Part shown: positions 47,290 through 57,859 of the stretch, piece by piece | How positions within the stretch are numbered: position 1 is the first letter of the stretch | Layout of the letters: the number at the start of each line of letters is the position of its first letter | DNA from: Unio delphinus | Lineage: Eukaryota; Mollusca; Bivalvia; Unionida; Unionidae | Length of the DNA stretch: 64,000 nt | NCBI GenBank assembly: GCA_029339505.1 | Contig: JAQISU010000169.1 | Location: 5,014,001-5,078,000 of the forward strand | Direction of reading: 5' to 3' | Program-made: the position numbers and the translations under genes | The notes under the pieces: generated by a model | The model's database searches: none | Told to the model about the DNA's origin: nothing | The model's input: the letters and a program-made list of their open reading frames with translations, nothing else

Positions 47290-48738
47290 TGTTTACCAAA
47301 GAATAATTCAGGCCAACTGATTTTCTAAATAAAAATCATCTCCAGTAAATAAATTTAAATTACAATGGCATGCAATGAAAAAATAAAATATTTTAATACT
47401 GACAAATAATTAAATATATATTAAATCAGATATATGTAACAGTGGTCTCTGGCAAGAAAACATTCATCCAAAAGATGATTACCACATTCAAGTTACCAAT
47501 GAAGTCCACAATGTTCAAATTTACTGATAAACAAGACCCCATGTATGTACGTGATCTTTAAAGCACTCAGCATAGTTGAAAGAGAAGGATTCACAAGTTC
47601 TAATGTGCAGATTGAATTTGAAACCCTTATAATGTATGCATGCAAACAAACAAAAATCCCAAATACATTTTTCTGTTATGACCAGTTTACACATTGAAGC
47701 AACATTTGAGGTAACCCTATTGCTTGTTATTAAGATCATGGCAGCTGATTATATTGGTGGAGAATTTTTTTTAAAGCACATTGTATTATTTTTTCAAGGT
47801 AATGTTAATTGACTGCTGTACCGGTCTGAACTATTCTTGAATACTGAATGAGAAAATTAAGACACTGTGATTCTTTGCTTGTAAATTCTAGGAGGAATTT
47901 GCATAATTGTGGATTCATTCTCTAAGGTCAAAGGCATAACATTATTTTATCAGTGCAGTCATCTAATACACATTTTGTAGTCTTTAGTCTGCATGTACAA
48001 CTCATGTTTATGGAAATTTATGTACTACAACAGATTGAACTTGGTAAAAGTAGAGGTTTTAAATGTTACTGTCATTTATGCATTTATTACAACATTCAAA
48101 CAAAGTGTCAAGCCATACCCCCTAATTTTGTTCATTCATACATATATATGTAGTGGTCATTATTTCTATCGAAATCAGCAGAAGTTTATGCAAACAGGTA
48201 AATAATCTTATCAAATAATGTATATTGTGGAAAATACTTATTTTCAGACTTAAATTTTAAAGACTTTATTTTTTTCTGTCAATATCTTTAATGAAAACAA
48301 CTCACATCTACCATAAATTGCCAACTCTGACATGCCAGTGAATTAATCAAATTTAAACAGTATAGTTTCATGGTCCATTAGTCATGCAAATGATTAGCAT
48401 TTTTTATAAAGGTGACAACCTTTGAGGTCACACTTGCTAATACTGAATACTTAAATCACTGAAGATGACCAGATGGCCCATTATAAATATATGTACATGT
48501 ATAATGAATTTAGATACAGTAAGAAACTAATTAATTAAAAGTATTGATGATAATAATGAAAGCTTTTCCTCAGCATCTGATACCAGCAGGAATTATACTT
48601 CAGCCAATCAAGCATAGAGAATGCACACAAAACAACTGAATAATCACACTGGTTATATCCTGAAAGAGAAATCTGGGATTAAAATCAGAAGAAGAAAAAA
48701 AAATCATTATGTTAGGAACTCAGGGTAGCATTTTAAAA
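47290..48738. other. No recognised feature
   Basis: AT-rich with no domain-bearing frame. Confidence 0.5.
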
Positions 48739-48904
48739 GAATACACAAAGCTAATGTGTATGTAGGGAATACACAATACACAAGAATACACAAAGCTACT
48801 GTGTATGTAGGGAATACACAATACACAAGAATACACAAAGCTACTGTGTATGTAGGGGAATACACAATACACAAGAATACACAAAGCTACTGTGTATGTA
48901 GGGA
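48739..48904. repeat. 45-bp minisatellite, about 3.7 units, near-palindromic core
   Basis: The unit is 'gaatacacaaagctactgtg', 'tatgtagggaatacacaata' and cacaa. The part 'cacaaagctactgtg' is nearly its own reverse complement, so each unit can fold. Units differ by one or two bases. Confidence 0.92.
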
Positions 48905-48965
48905 ACTGTTGTTGCACTTCTAATGTATATGTACTGCAAAAAATACTTTATCAAAAAGGGACAAA

Positions 48966-49236
48966 AAGAGGTTCGAACATTGACCGAGCCATACCAAAGA
49001 CTTTTAAAAATGGTACCAACAGCTGCCTTGCTAGGTGCCCAGCATTAAAAGGTTAGTGTCAGCACTGGTTGGCCTGGTGTTAGAATAATGTGACTGGGTG
49101 GGACATCATGCTACATGTCTGCTGCATGATGCTCCAGTGCTAGACATCACTTTAAATTGCCACACTGCAAAAATCATAGCTGATATGACTGAAAAGTTGT
49201 TAAAGCTATGTTTAAAAATAAAATCACACATACAAC
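48966..49236 (+). mobile_element. SINE2 copy, head truncated
   Basis: It begins within the head at the B box ('gaggttcgaacattgacc') and lacks the A box. It continues with 'aaaaatggtaccaacagctg', 'gttggcctggtgttagaata', 'ctgggtgggacatcatgcta' and 'gatgctccagtgctagacat', and ends 'gttgttaaagctatgtttaa' and 'aaatcacacatacaactg'. It shows the full 3' half in plus orientation. Confidence 0.9.
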
Positions 49237-49547
49237 TGAAAAATAATTTAATACCGAATGGAAATGTTTATAATTATGTTGATGTATTCAGAAAACAGCC
49301 AGTAAATAATAAAATACAGGCAGACCACCCCACTCCCCAATGTAAAAAAGGGATTCATGAACACTACCCAACAACCATTAGGGTCCCATTTCATAAAAAC
49401 TTGATAACTTTCCACCTTATGGCAGACATATACAAAATTTGACCAGATGCATCCTGCTTGTTGATCAGTCTTTTTATCCCACTGACAGAGCATCTTCCCA
49501 GTGGATAAAATAACATTTACGGAATAGTTACAGAAAATACTGTACAT

Positions 49548-49745
49548 ACTTGCTTATAAGCAGAGTTAAACTGTGAACAACATAGATCATGATTTACCAT
49601 AACCTGATTCACCTGCAGATCAGGGTTTATGTTATGTGTTCTATGGATTACCCCTAACAATCTGATATGACCCCAAAAATCTGCCAATGCTTTATACAAT
49701 GACATATCTGGGTCTGTGCAGGTTTCAGTTGGACACGTTATCAAG
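49548..49745. mobile_element. Palindromic MITE family copy
   Basis: Left arm 'cttgcttataagcagagtta' then aactgtgaacaac. Interior 'cacctgcagatcagggttta'. Right arm 'tctgggtctgtgcaggtttc' then 'agttggaca'. The arms are inverted relative to each other. Confidence 0.7.
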
Positions 49746-50530
49746 TAAATATGTTAATCAAGAAATTAAATCTGTATTACTTTACCATGTATTTTAATAT
49801 AACATTATTGTATATCTTTTGAGATATGTTCACATAAATATCACTCAAAAGATTGCATCCTTTCAACAAAACTGTAGTTTCCACAATGTGCCATTATAAG
49901 CAGTTATTTTTCTACAATTGTACTTTATCATATATTCTACAGTAACCGTAAATACATATTTTGAGACATGTTGATAACTAATGTCACTCAAATATCCTTG
50001 TTACTTCAACAAAAAGGTAACTGCACAATCAGCTGTTGCATCAACCCAAAAAATATAATATAACGATTGGAATGGTCCAATTGTAACATCGAATGCTCAG
50101 CTTTTCTTATTTCCTTTTGATCTAATAAGGCCTAGTAAGAGAGAATACCTTTTAAAAGTGGTCAGTGAACTCAAGTAATGACCAAAAGCTTTGAGCAGCT
50201 TAAGTAGTTTATCTTGCTCCAGTCTCCCTATTATTCACAGGAAGAATTGCAGCCAAACGCAATTTTTGTTCAGACAAAGACCAATTTTCAGCTTTCTCAA
50301 TCTATAGAATCATGTAACTCATAGCCATTCTATTTCCTCTCCTGCAACACACTGCTGGCATCAGTGAATGCATTTAATTTTTGTCTACTGTAGCTTGAAC
50401 AAAAAATGTATAGCATTATCTTGGGGGAGATAGGTGCCTGTATTGAAATATATTAATATGTTAGAGACTATGCCATCTGAACATGAAAAAGCTATACTAA
50501 TTAAAGTTTCTAGAATTGCATACTAGAAAA
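49746..50530. other. No recognised feature
   Basis: AT-rich; no domain-bearing frame. Confidence 0.5.
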
Positions 50531-50708
50531 ATAATATGAATTAGATATATATACCATATATACATCAACCTAAAATAATATGAATTAGATATATATTACC
50601 ATATCTACATCAACCTAAAATAATATGAATTAGATATATATACCATATCTACATCAACCTAAAATAATATGAATTAGATATACATTACCATATCTACATC
50701 AACCTAAA
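50531..50708. repeat. 44-bp minisatellite, four units
   Basis: The unit is 'ataatatgaattagatatat', 'ataccatatctacatcaacc' and taaa, repeated four times with only a few substitutions and one-base length changes. Confidence 0.93.
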
Positions 50709-50869
50709 GCATACAAGGTTACTCAAAGAGAAATTATATTAAATGCGAAAATAATGGCTTTGTTGTAGGTTCATACATGCCAATCCCAGAGAGGTATAAG
50801 CCTAATTATTACTAACATAAGCAGCAAAAATAATCTAAATTTGAGCATACAAAGAATAATCTATATATT

Positions 50870-51401
50870 ACATGCAATAACTGCTCTTTACCACCTTTAC
50901 TGGCTATCCATTCATTCCAGAATCAAACACAAAATTTGTTCTCTGTGCTAAGTTTCACTGACAGACTCCAGTCCAACATACCTATCTGGCCTCACCCATG
51001 TGTACACACCAGCAAGATACTAACTCTCCTGTTCTGACAATCGAATACTCATTATTCCCAATTTGAAAACCAAGTCATATTGACAATGTTCTTTTGCATA
51101 CCTGGGCCTTGCAACGTGGAATGAATTGCCCATTGAAATTAGAGACAATAACACACAGTGATCCCTTTCAAGGGTGCTCTTAAAACTCACCTTTTCGACT
51201 GCAAGAACAAAATTAATGATTTAATAATGTTTCCTACTTTAAATATTTTCAGCATTTTTATTTTTATTTTTATGTTTTTTTTAATATCATGGTGTTTATT
51301 TTGTTTTTTGTAGTCATATCATTATATATGCTGTAAAGCGCTTTGAACTTCTAAAGATTAAGCGTTATACAAAGTCCTCATTATTATTATTATTATTATA
51401 A
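50870..51401 (+). pseudogene. LINE 3' end, CR1/L2-like, with (ATT)n tail
   Basis: The coding relic gives the C-terminal RT-protein block of CR1/L2-type LINEs: 'YWLSIHSRIKHKICSLC', 'SPTYLSGLTHVYTPARY', 'FAYLGLATWNELPIEIRDN' and 'LKTHLF'-like wording, with stops and frame changes. The 3' UTR 'gctgtaaagcgctttgaact', 'aaagattaagcgttatacaa' and agtcctc runs into (ATT)n. This tail links the fragments at 4437 and 30330 to the same family. The 5' 90% or so of the element is missing. Confidence 0.85.
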
Positions 51402-51508
51402 TTACTGAAACCATATGAAAAACACAAATTTGTATTTGCTACTGACCTGGATCTGCAGTTACAATTCTTCTCACAAATTGGACAAATCCATCTAGATTAA
51501 TAAAATAA

Positions 51509-51512
<4 letters not shown>

Positions 51513-51547
<35 letters not shown>

Positions 51548-51643
51548 GGACAGTGTCGCAATTGCAAATACCATTTTTATAAGTCTTGTTATAACTCAGT
51601 CGAGGTTCAAAACCACAACCTCCATGCATCCATGGTAAACATG
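51513..51643 (-). mobile_element. (GT)n plus SINE2 head fragment
   Basis: About 16 GT units (51513-51544) lie directly beside a minus-strand SINE2 fragment (51569-51643) that includes 'aataccatttttataagtct' and the tRNA-like head 'gaggttcaaaaccacaacct' with 'catgcatccatgg'. The SINE2 body between them is gone. SINE2 copies end in a CA tail, so the (GT)n may be an expanded tail. Confidence 0.65.
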
Positions 51644-52936
51644 AGAATACAGACAAAATAAACATAACATATTTATACACAAAATTCACTTTACAAAGTA
51701 CATAAAGTCATGTTCAAAATCTGAATGCTGGATTATGTCTTTTCAAATTTCTCTTTCAAAATTTGTAAAGTGCTATTGGTTAGTTCTTTTCCTGACATAA
51801 CATTTTCTTCACATTAATAAAATCCCTCTTCAATAAAATTTTTCATTCATAAAATATCCATGTGTCACAATGATAAAACCTGTTTCGATTTTTGGTGCCT
51901 ATTTTAAAAAAATATACAGAATGGTCATCTACTTAAGTGTACATCAAAATTTAATGAATCTGTGACAAATGGATTCAAATTCTAGAAACCTGTCTGTTTT
52001 CTTGAAAATGTGTCATGTATAGTTACGATAAAAAGAAAATATGGAAATTACTCAATGTACACAGCCAAATGGTTGCATAAAAAATATATGATCAGCAGAC
52101 AAAGGTCTACAATGGATATATGCACAGCAGCCAATAGTCATACAATACAAGCATTGAACTGAACTCATTCTTCTGCTCGCTTCTGACATTACCAGACATA
52201 ATCTTTTGATCTGAACTTGGAAAAAACATGTTCGGTTTTCATTCCATGAACTAAATGGGTACACTATGGCTCATTTTATTATCCTAGGTAATTATGAGTG
52301 GGTGAGTATCCAAATGCCTGAGTATTTAATGACAGCTCTACATCAACCTAAAAATCATCCATTTGTCTTTGAGAAAGTTTAATAGTACATAATGCAGAGA
52401 GGTTACTGACCAATGGGTCTTGATAACCTGTACATCTTTATAAGGAATGTGATCTGGAACTAAACTCACTGTGCAGGAACAATTATCTACTTATCATGAT
52501 TTCCGTGACAATGACCATCACAACGACAACTGACCTCTAAAACTCTGAATCTACAGGTTTCTTTATTACCTGCAGCAAAAGCCATCCACAACATAGGGTC
52601 AAATAACTTACTCTGAAACACAAGTTATTCAACAAAATCCATATCTGACTCGGCACCACTGACCCTGGCCTTCAACCTTTTGACCCCAGAATCAATAGGC
52701 ATCTTACAAAAATTAAGTGCAAAATTATGCAAAAAAAATCTTCTTTAGTCAGTAATCATAAACCTTGATTTTGACCAAAAATATTATTAAGCTTCGTTCT
52801 TACAAATCATGTAAGTTGCCCCCAAAACTTTCAAAAAGACATACAAGTAGAAAGAAATTGATGCAGAAGCTGAAGCTGAATTGCTTCTTTCAGTCACAGT
52901 GACTTTTTTTTTACCATAAACATCAATAGAGGCTCC
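51644..52936. other. No recognised feature
   Basis: AT-rich. The patch at 52440-52700 is less AT-rich but shows no frame or repeat family. Confidence 0.45.
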
Positions 52937-52982
52937 TCACTTAACGACCGAGTTTCATTCCTATGAATAGATCGTTAAGTGA
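52937..52982. repeat. Inverted repeat / possible MITE fragment
   Basis: TCACTTAACGA (52937-52947) and TCGTTAAGTGA (52972-52982) are perfect inverted repeats with a 24-bp loop (ccgagtttcattcctatgaa then taga). The wording resembles terminal palindromes of mariner/Tigger-type MITEs in other animals, from memory. It has no ORF. Confidence 0.55.
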
Positions 52983-53114
52983 ATTGGTCTAAAAGGAACT
53001 CCAACTTGATAACTTTTTTTAGTTTTAATTTGCATCTCTTACATATTACAGAACATAAAAATACAATCAGCAAAAATTATAAAAAAAGAAGTACTAAAAG
53101 ATTACGGTTGTATC

Positions 53115-54290
53115 ATAAAAGTTTATTCGTTTGACATTCGACTTTCGTGAACCATTCAACATTCAGATCCATACCTCTAGTTTTAATAAAGCCACATTCA
53201 CTTTCGAGAACACACCAGCTAACCCCTTTAAGTCTCTGAAGCCGCTAAGAAGAATGTCACATAGTCCATTTAGCCAAATTATCCCAGACAACAGTACTAA
53301 GATCACAGCAAGTTTCAGCTGCAAAGAGCTCTTCAAGATAACTCACAAACTAAATGTCAAGGAACAAATGTACACCACTTCCAACTACATGTACCTTCTG
53401 GACCAATTTGCAAAAAATTCTTCCGTGACAAAGTAGAAATCATTTGAGAAACGTTTGACAGCACAATTTCAATTGACTAGTCATCACAATGCAGTTACAA
53501 TAAAGAATTTCAGTGTCAACCATTAGGAGCATTTGAACATGTCTCTATGGATTTAGTATGGAAAATGATAATGAAGAGTGCATCTAAGTGAACTTGATCA
53601 AATTCCAACATCACTGCTGCTCGAGTGCTTAGAACCAATATTACCTTCAGTAACTGATGTTATTAATATCTGTCTCTCTCATCCGGGGAATTTCCATTAA
53701 AGCCTCTGCTGAAGAAACCAACACTTGACCATAACCATTTAAAGAACTACCACCCAGTTTTTAATCTCCAGTTAATATTACAAATCTTAGAAAAAGTTGT
53801 TTTAATCCAACTTGTATCTCATTTGAATTCAAATAGTCTTTTTAGCAATGTACAGTCTGCATATCGCCCAGTACTGAAACTACTCTTCTGAAAATATTTA
53901 ATGAAATTCTCTCTGCTTTGGATTGCGGTAAGATTACAGTCCTCACCCTCCTTGATTTGTCTGCAGCATTTGACACAACAGACGATGACATATTACTTCA
54001 CTGTCTCCAGCATATATTTGGCATTCTCAATAGAGCCTTACAGTGGTTCAAGTCCTACTTAGTCAACAGGACACAAATTGTATCTGCAAATGGAATACAC
54101 TCCAGCCCAGTTGATCTATGTTACAGTGTTCCACAGGGCTCTTGTTCTATGACCTGTTCTCTTTATTCTATACACTCAGCCACTCTCAATTGTCATAGAT
54201 CATCACCCATGTCTCACCAATTGTATGCTGATGACACTCAAATATACAAGTCCTGCCACCCAACTGAAGTTGATGCTACCATCTAGAAGC
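53115..54290 (+). pseudogene. Second LINE reverse-transcriptase relic (CR1/L2-like)
   Basis: A broken RT frame shows a pre-RT linker (FRDKVEIIRETF), 'LKNYHPVFNLQLILQILEKV', 'FSNVQSAYRP', the palm A motif 'VLTLLDLSAAFDTTDDDIL', 'WFKSYLVNRTQIVSANG', a damaged B motif (SVPQGSCSM) and the C motif 'YADDTQIYKS'. Several frame changes and stops disrupt it. The 5' endonuclease and the 3' end are absent. It is diverged in wording from the copy at 43855, so it belongs to a different family of the same broad group. Confidence 0.88.
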
Positions 54291-54544
54291 AATGAGAATT
54301 TTAGTTGCTCATAATTTGATTGATTCTATGTATTAAAAGACTTTTCTATTTTTATGCTAATTTTATATATTCATCTGACTACCATTTGGAGTTTTACAAG
54401 GTAACATCATTTAGAGATGTTGTATTGGTTAGATACTATTTTTCATTAAATGATACTGTATTGCAATACATATTACAAAATGGTTTGTATAAATTGCAAT
54501 AGGGTTTTGGTCATATTGTTGGGATGTGTAGCAATAAAAATATT
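54291..54544. other. No recognised feature
   Basis: AT-rich spacer between the LINE relic and the degenerate array. Confidence 0.5.
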
Positions 54545-54885
54545 TTGAAACTGTTGCTATGCTGGCCACGTATGATATGAGATCAGCATGATTTTCATCA
54601 CAAGAAGTCTTTTCGTGAAAATCCAACATCACCATCCATCCAGCTACAGCAAGATTTTCAAACTGCCTGCCATGATGGCCATACTGGATGTGAGAGTAGT
54701 ACCATTTTCATTTAGGCCCAACTAAACATCAAGAAAGTCTTTCAGAATCTTGTACATTTAGTATCATCATTTTAGTATCATGTACAAATGACCAGCAATT
54801 CAGGAAGCATTACAAAAACAAGATTTTCAATATAGCAACTGTGCAACAATTTTCATTTAGGACCAACTAGACCTTGGGATGCATG
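54545..54885. repeat. Degenerate array, same family as 666-1470
   Basis: About three units with 'agatcagcatgattttcatc', 'acaagaagtcttttcgtgaa', 'caagattttcaaactgcctg', 'catgatggccatactggatg', 'ccattttcatttaggcccaa' and 'aggaccaactagacctt'. Unit length is again about 120-130 bp. Confidence 0.65.
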
Positions 54886-55729
54886 TGTGTAATAAGTTTC
54901 ATGGCAAAAATACAGATTAAAACAAACAGCCTGTGCTAATGAATGGACAGACAATAGGTCATCCCATGGCAAGTGGAGCTCAAATGTGTGGAGGTTCTGG
55001 TCTACAGTGTGTGAATATATTATTATGACAGACAAACAGCATATTTTGGAATTTCTATGGTTTCACAAGAATTAACCCCTGTCATCTGTTTCCTATATAT
55101 GCCACTCATGGATTAAGCCAGGCAATCGTGCATAAATAATGCTGAAGAATGAGAGTAAACAGTGCAGTCTTCCATTATATGGACAGCAGTTGTTCAACAA
55201 TATCAAAGGGTTGTTAATGTTACCAATTGCTCAATAAAGCAAGGGACCAATTTTGTGTATTTTATGAGTAAAGCAGGCATGTACAACTGCTTTTATCTGA
55301 TTATTTACATCAAAGCATGAAAATCATTTATCTGGTCTGTGTATCTATTCTACAGTAATATGTTTTTCCCTCATGGTTGTTTGAACATGTGATGGTCTGG
55401 TCTAATGGATTAAATCACTTTGCATTTGACAAATTAATGAAACTCAAAACATCTGTGAGCATGAAAAGACTATATAGCTAATCATCAAGAAAGCCGACAT
55501 AAAATGTCCTAGCAAACTGATGATACTAAATGTACAAGATTCTGAACAATTTGCATTATCATTATATTTGTAATTCCTATTATTTGGCAAGGTCTGTCAA
55601 TAAGTAAAAGATACTTATCATAATTATCAGCTGACTTTTGAGCACAAATATCTGTAATATGAACAATTTTAGTCCCAACTACAATTGACTTTTATGGACA
55701 GAAAGGTGCATGATAATCTAGTTGGCATA
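54886..55729. other. No recognised feature
   Basis: AT-rich; no domain-bearing frame. Confidence 0.5.
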
Positions 55730-56044
55730 GTGTGTGTGTGTGTGTGTTGTGTGTATGATTTGGAAACTTTAACGCAGATTTTTAAAAAATTCAATCCTAT
55801 CGCTACAATGTGTGCAGTATGGCAGTTTATAGTGATGTCAAGCACTGGGACATCATGCTGCAAATATGTAGCATCATGTCCCCCCCATCCGCCTGACACC
55901 AGGACGATCAGTCCGAGCACTAATCCCTTAATGCTGAGTTCCAAGCAAGGCATCTGCTAGCACCATTTTTTTAAAGTCTCAGCCTGAGTTCAACCCCGTA
56001 ACCTCCTGCATCCAAGGCAAATGCTTTAACAACTAGGCCAATGG
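55730..56044 (-). mobile_element. SINE2 copy with (GT)n at its 3' end
   Basis: In complement the head is 'ttggcctagttgttaaagca' (A box) and 'ggttgaactcaggctgagac'-like (worn B box), followed by the usual body ('agtgctcggactgatcgtcc', 'gatgctacatatttgcagca', 'cagtgcttgacatcactata'). It ends 'ccaaatcatacacacaacac' and (CA)n, read as (GT)n at 55730-55752 on the plus strand. Confidence 0.9.
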
Positions 56045-56660
56045 AATGGTCCTCTGGGATAATAGTAGTAAAATCCATAAGATAATTTTGTGATTATATG
56101 AATTGGTTATTGAAATAGAAGTTAAGAAAAACTTAAATGTTTCCATAATTATAATTCTTGATGCAATGGCCCCATCCAGAGCAAAACAGAGGTGCTGGAG
56201 CATACTGAGAAAAGAGGATTGTGTCATGATATAAGGTTATAGAAAAAAAATGATTACACCAAAAGTCTTTAACTGAAACTTCAACACAGAAGAACTTCTA
56301 GGACCAAGGCCCCAAACCTAAGTAAAAAAAAAATCCTGAGGCAGATTTGGCACAATCAGAAGTGGATATTTCAAATATGAAGTAAACTAGGCAAGGAATT
56401 ATGAAAATATAACTGAGGAAAACCAAAACCACAATGGCTCTGATATAACTCTTGATCACATGGTCCCTCCCCAGGGCAGGAGTGGTCCTAAAAGAATAGA
56501 AGCATGTGCTGATGTTATAGTCCAAACATTGGAAAAGGATTACGATAATGATGAAAAATTCTATAATAATAATATGGTGCACCAAACTGCATCCCAATTA
56601 CCAATCACATGTCCCCACCTAAGGGCTGGAAATTACTGAGGCAATGGAAGTATACCATTT
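56045..56660 (-). repeat. Degenerate low-copy duplication
   Basis: In complement, three spaced phrases look related: 'ggtggggacatgtgattggt', 'ggggagggaccatgtgatca' then 'agagttata', and 'ggatggggccattgcatcaa' then 'gaattataa', about 160-300 bp apart. A 99-codon minus frame (56298-56597) crosses it but has no domain. It may be an old tandem repeat. Confidence 0.35.
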
Positions 56661-57210
56661 CCAAACATGACATGAATTAGGTGATGGATTACTAAGATAC
56701 AAATACTATCTTCAAAAAGTTTAAACAATGCTGTTCATTCACACCCACATTCCAACAACCTAAATAGTGAATGCCTCTGCTATGATGGTATAATACAAAT
56801 TTTTTTTTTAAAAATGACACAGTATGGAAGAAAATGGTCAAGTCAACAGTATAGTCTATGTGCAGTCAAGAAATATCACTGAAATATTTTAAAATAAGAA
56901 AGAGTGAAAAAGTACCTCTCCTTTTTCTCTTAATTTAAAAAAAGGAAGTTTGCCCAAAGAGCTCTCACATAAATTACAATTAAATAATATATGGTTAATT
57001 GAAAGTATGGTTTTTGTTAAATGTCTTGACACAAAAATACATTTTTAAAACTTTAAATTACCTATCTAGTTCCTTTTCAAAATGAAAAGCACCATATTTC
57101 ATCTAAATAAAAGCATTAAAAACATTGAACAATTTAACAATATTTTAAACACCATTATATTGCAACAGCTAAGTGCTCAAAAGTAAATTATTTATTACTT
57201 AATATCATAT
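56661..57210. other. No recognised feature
   Basis: AT-rich with no domain-bearing frame. Confidence 0.5.
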
Positions 57211-57216
57211 ATACCC

Positions 57217-57424
57217 ACTCATAAGTTGAGTCAAACTTCAAACATATAAGTTCCTGAATTGCTGTAATATAATGTAACTGCAGATCATGGTCTATGTTCT
57301 TTGTACTGCTGATTACTGTCATTACTGATTAAAAAGACTGCACAGACCCAGATCTGGTGGCACACCATGCAACAGCAGATAATTTAAGGTATGTGTAGCT
57401 TGCAGTTGGACTCAACTTATAAGC
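57217..57424. mobile_element. Palindromic MITE, best-preserved ends
   Basis: The left terminus (57217-57241, core CATAAGTTGAGTCAAACTTC) and right terminus (57400-57424, core GTTGGACTCAACTTATAAGC) are inverted repeats matching at 21 of 25 positions. Inside is the signature 'tgcacagacccagatctggt'. There is no ORF in about 208 bp. Related copies are at 12570, 23195, 24605, 31464, 34018, 49548, 60595, 61355 and 62130. It is a non-autonomous DNA transposon whose superfamily is undetermined. Confidence 0.8.
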
Positions 57425-57859
57425 AAATAAAGATGGTATGTTTAAATTTATCTTAACACCTAAGTGTTAATCTTGTCATGATAAAAATATCTTCTATCTT
57501 TTACATTTATGGTCTATTGCTGAGTTATTGTTAAATAATACCTTCATCTTTATTGCAAACTATCAAACAGTAAAATTCCAAAATGGTTTTGGTTGTTTCA
57601 AGCTCTTTCAATGTCACATACAAGAGGTTTTCCACTTGGACTAAGCATAGCATTCAATAATTGCCAAGTACTGGAGTGGCTGATGCTTCAGTTAATGAAA
57701 TGCTATATGAAACCTGAGAAAGAAGTACATTATAAGAACTTATTGCAGCGCAAGCCCTTGGTGTTAAAACAAAAAATGTGTGGATGTTTGGTGCTTGGCA
57801 CAGTAACAGAATTAGGTTACATAGTAGTGAGACAACTAAGTCAAGTGAACTGCCCAAGG
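57425..57859. other. No recognised gene
   Basis: A 131-codon plus frame (57593-57988) runs through this stretch but overlaps the antisense LINE relic from 57860 and shows no domain. It is treated as a chance frame. Confidence 0.45.

Noticed and set aside
56298..56597. 99-codon hydrophobic minus-strand frame
   Set aside because: It lies in a degenerate repeat and shows no receptor or transporter landmark residues.
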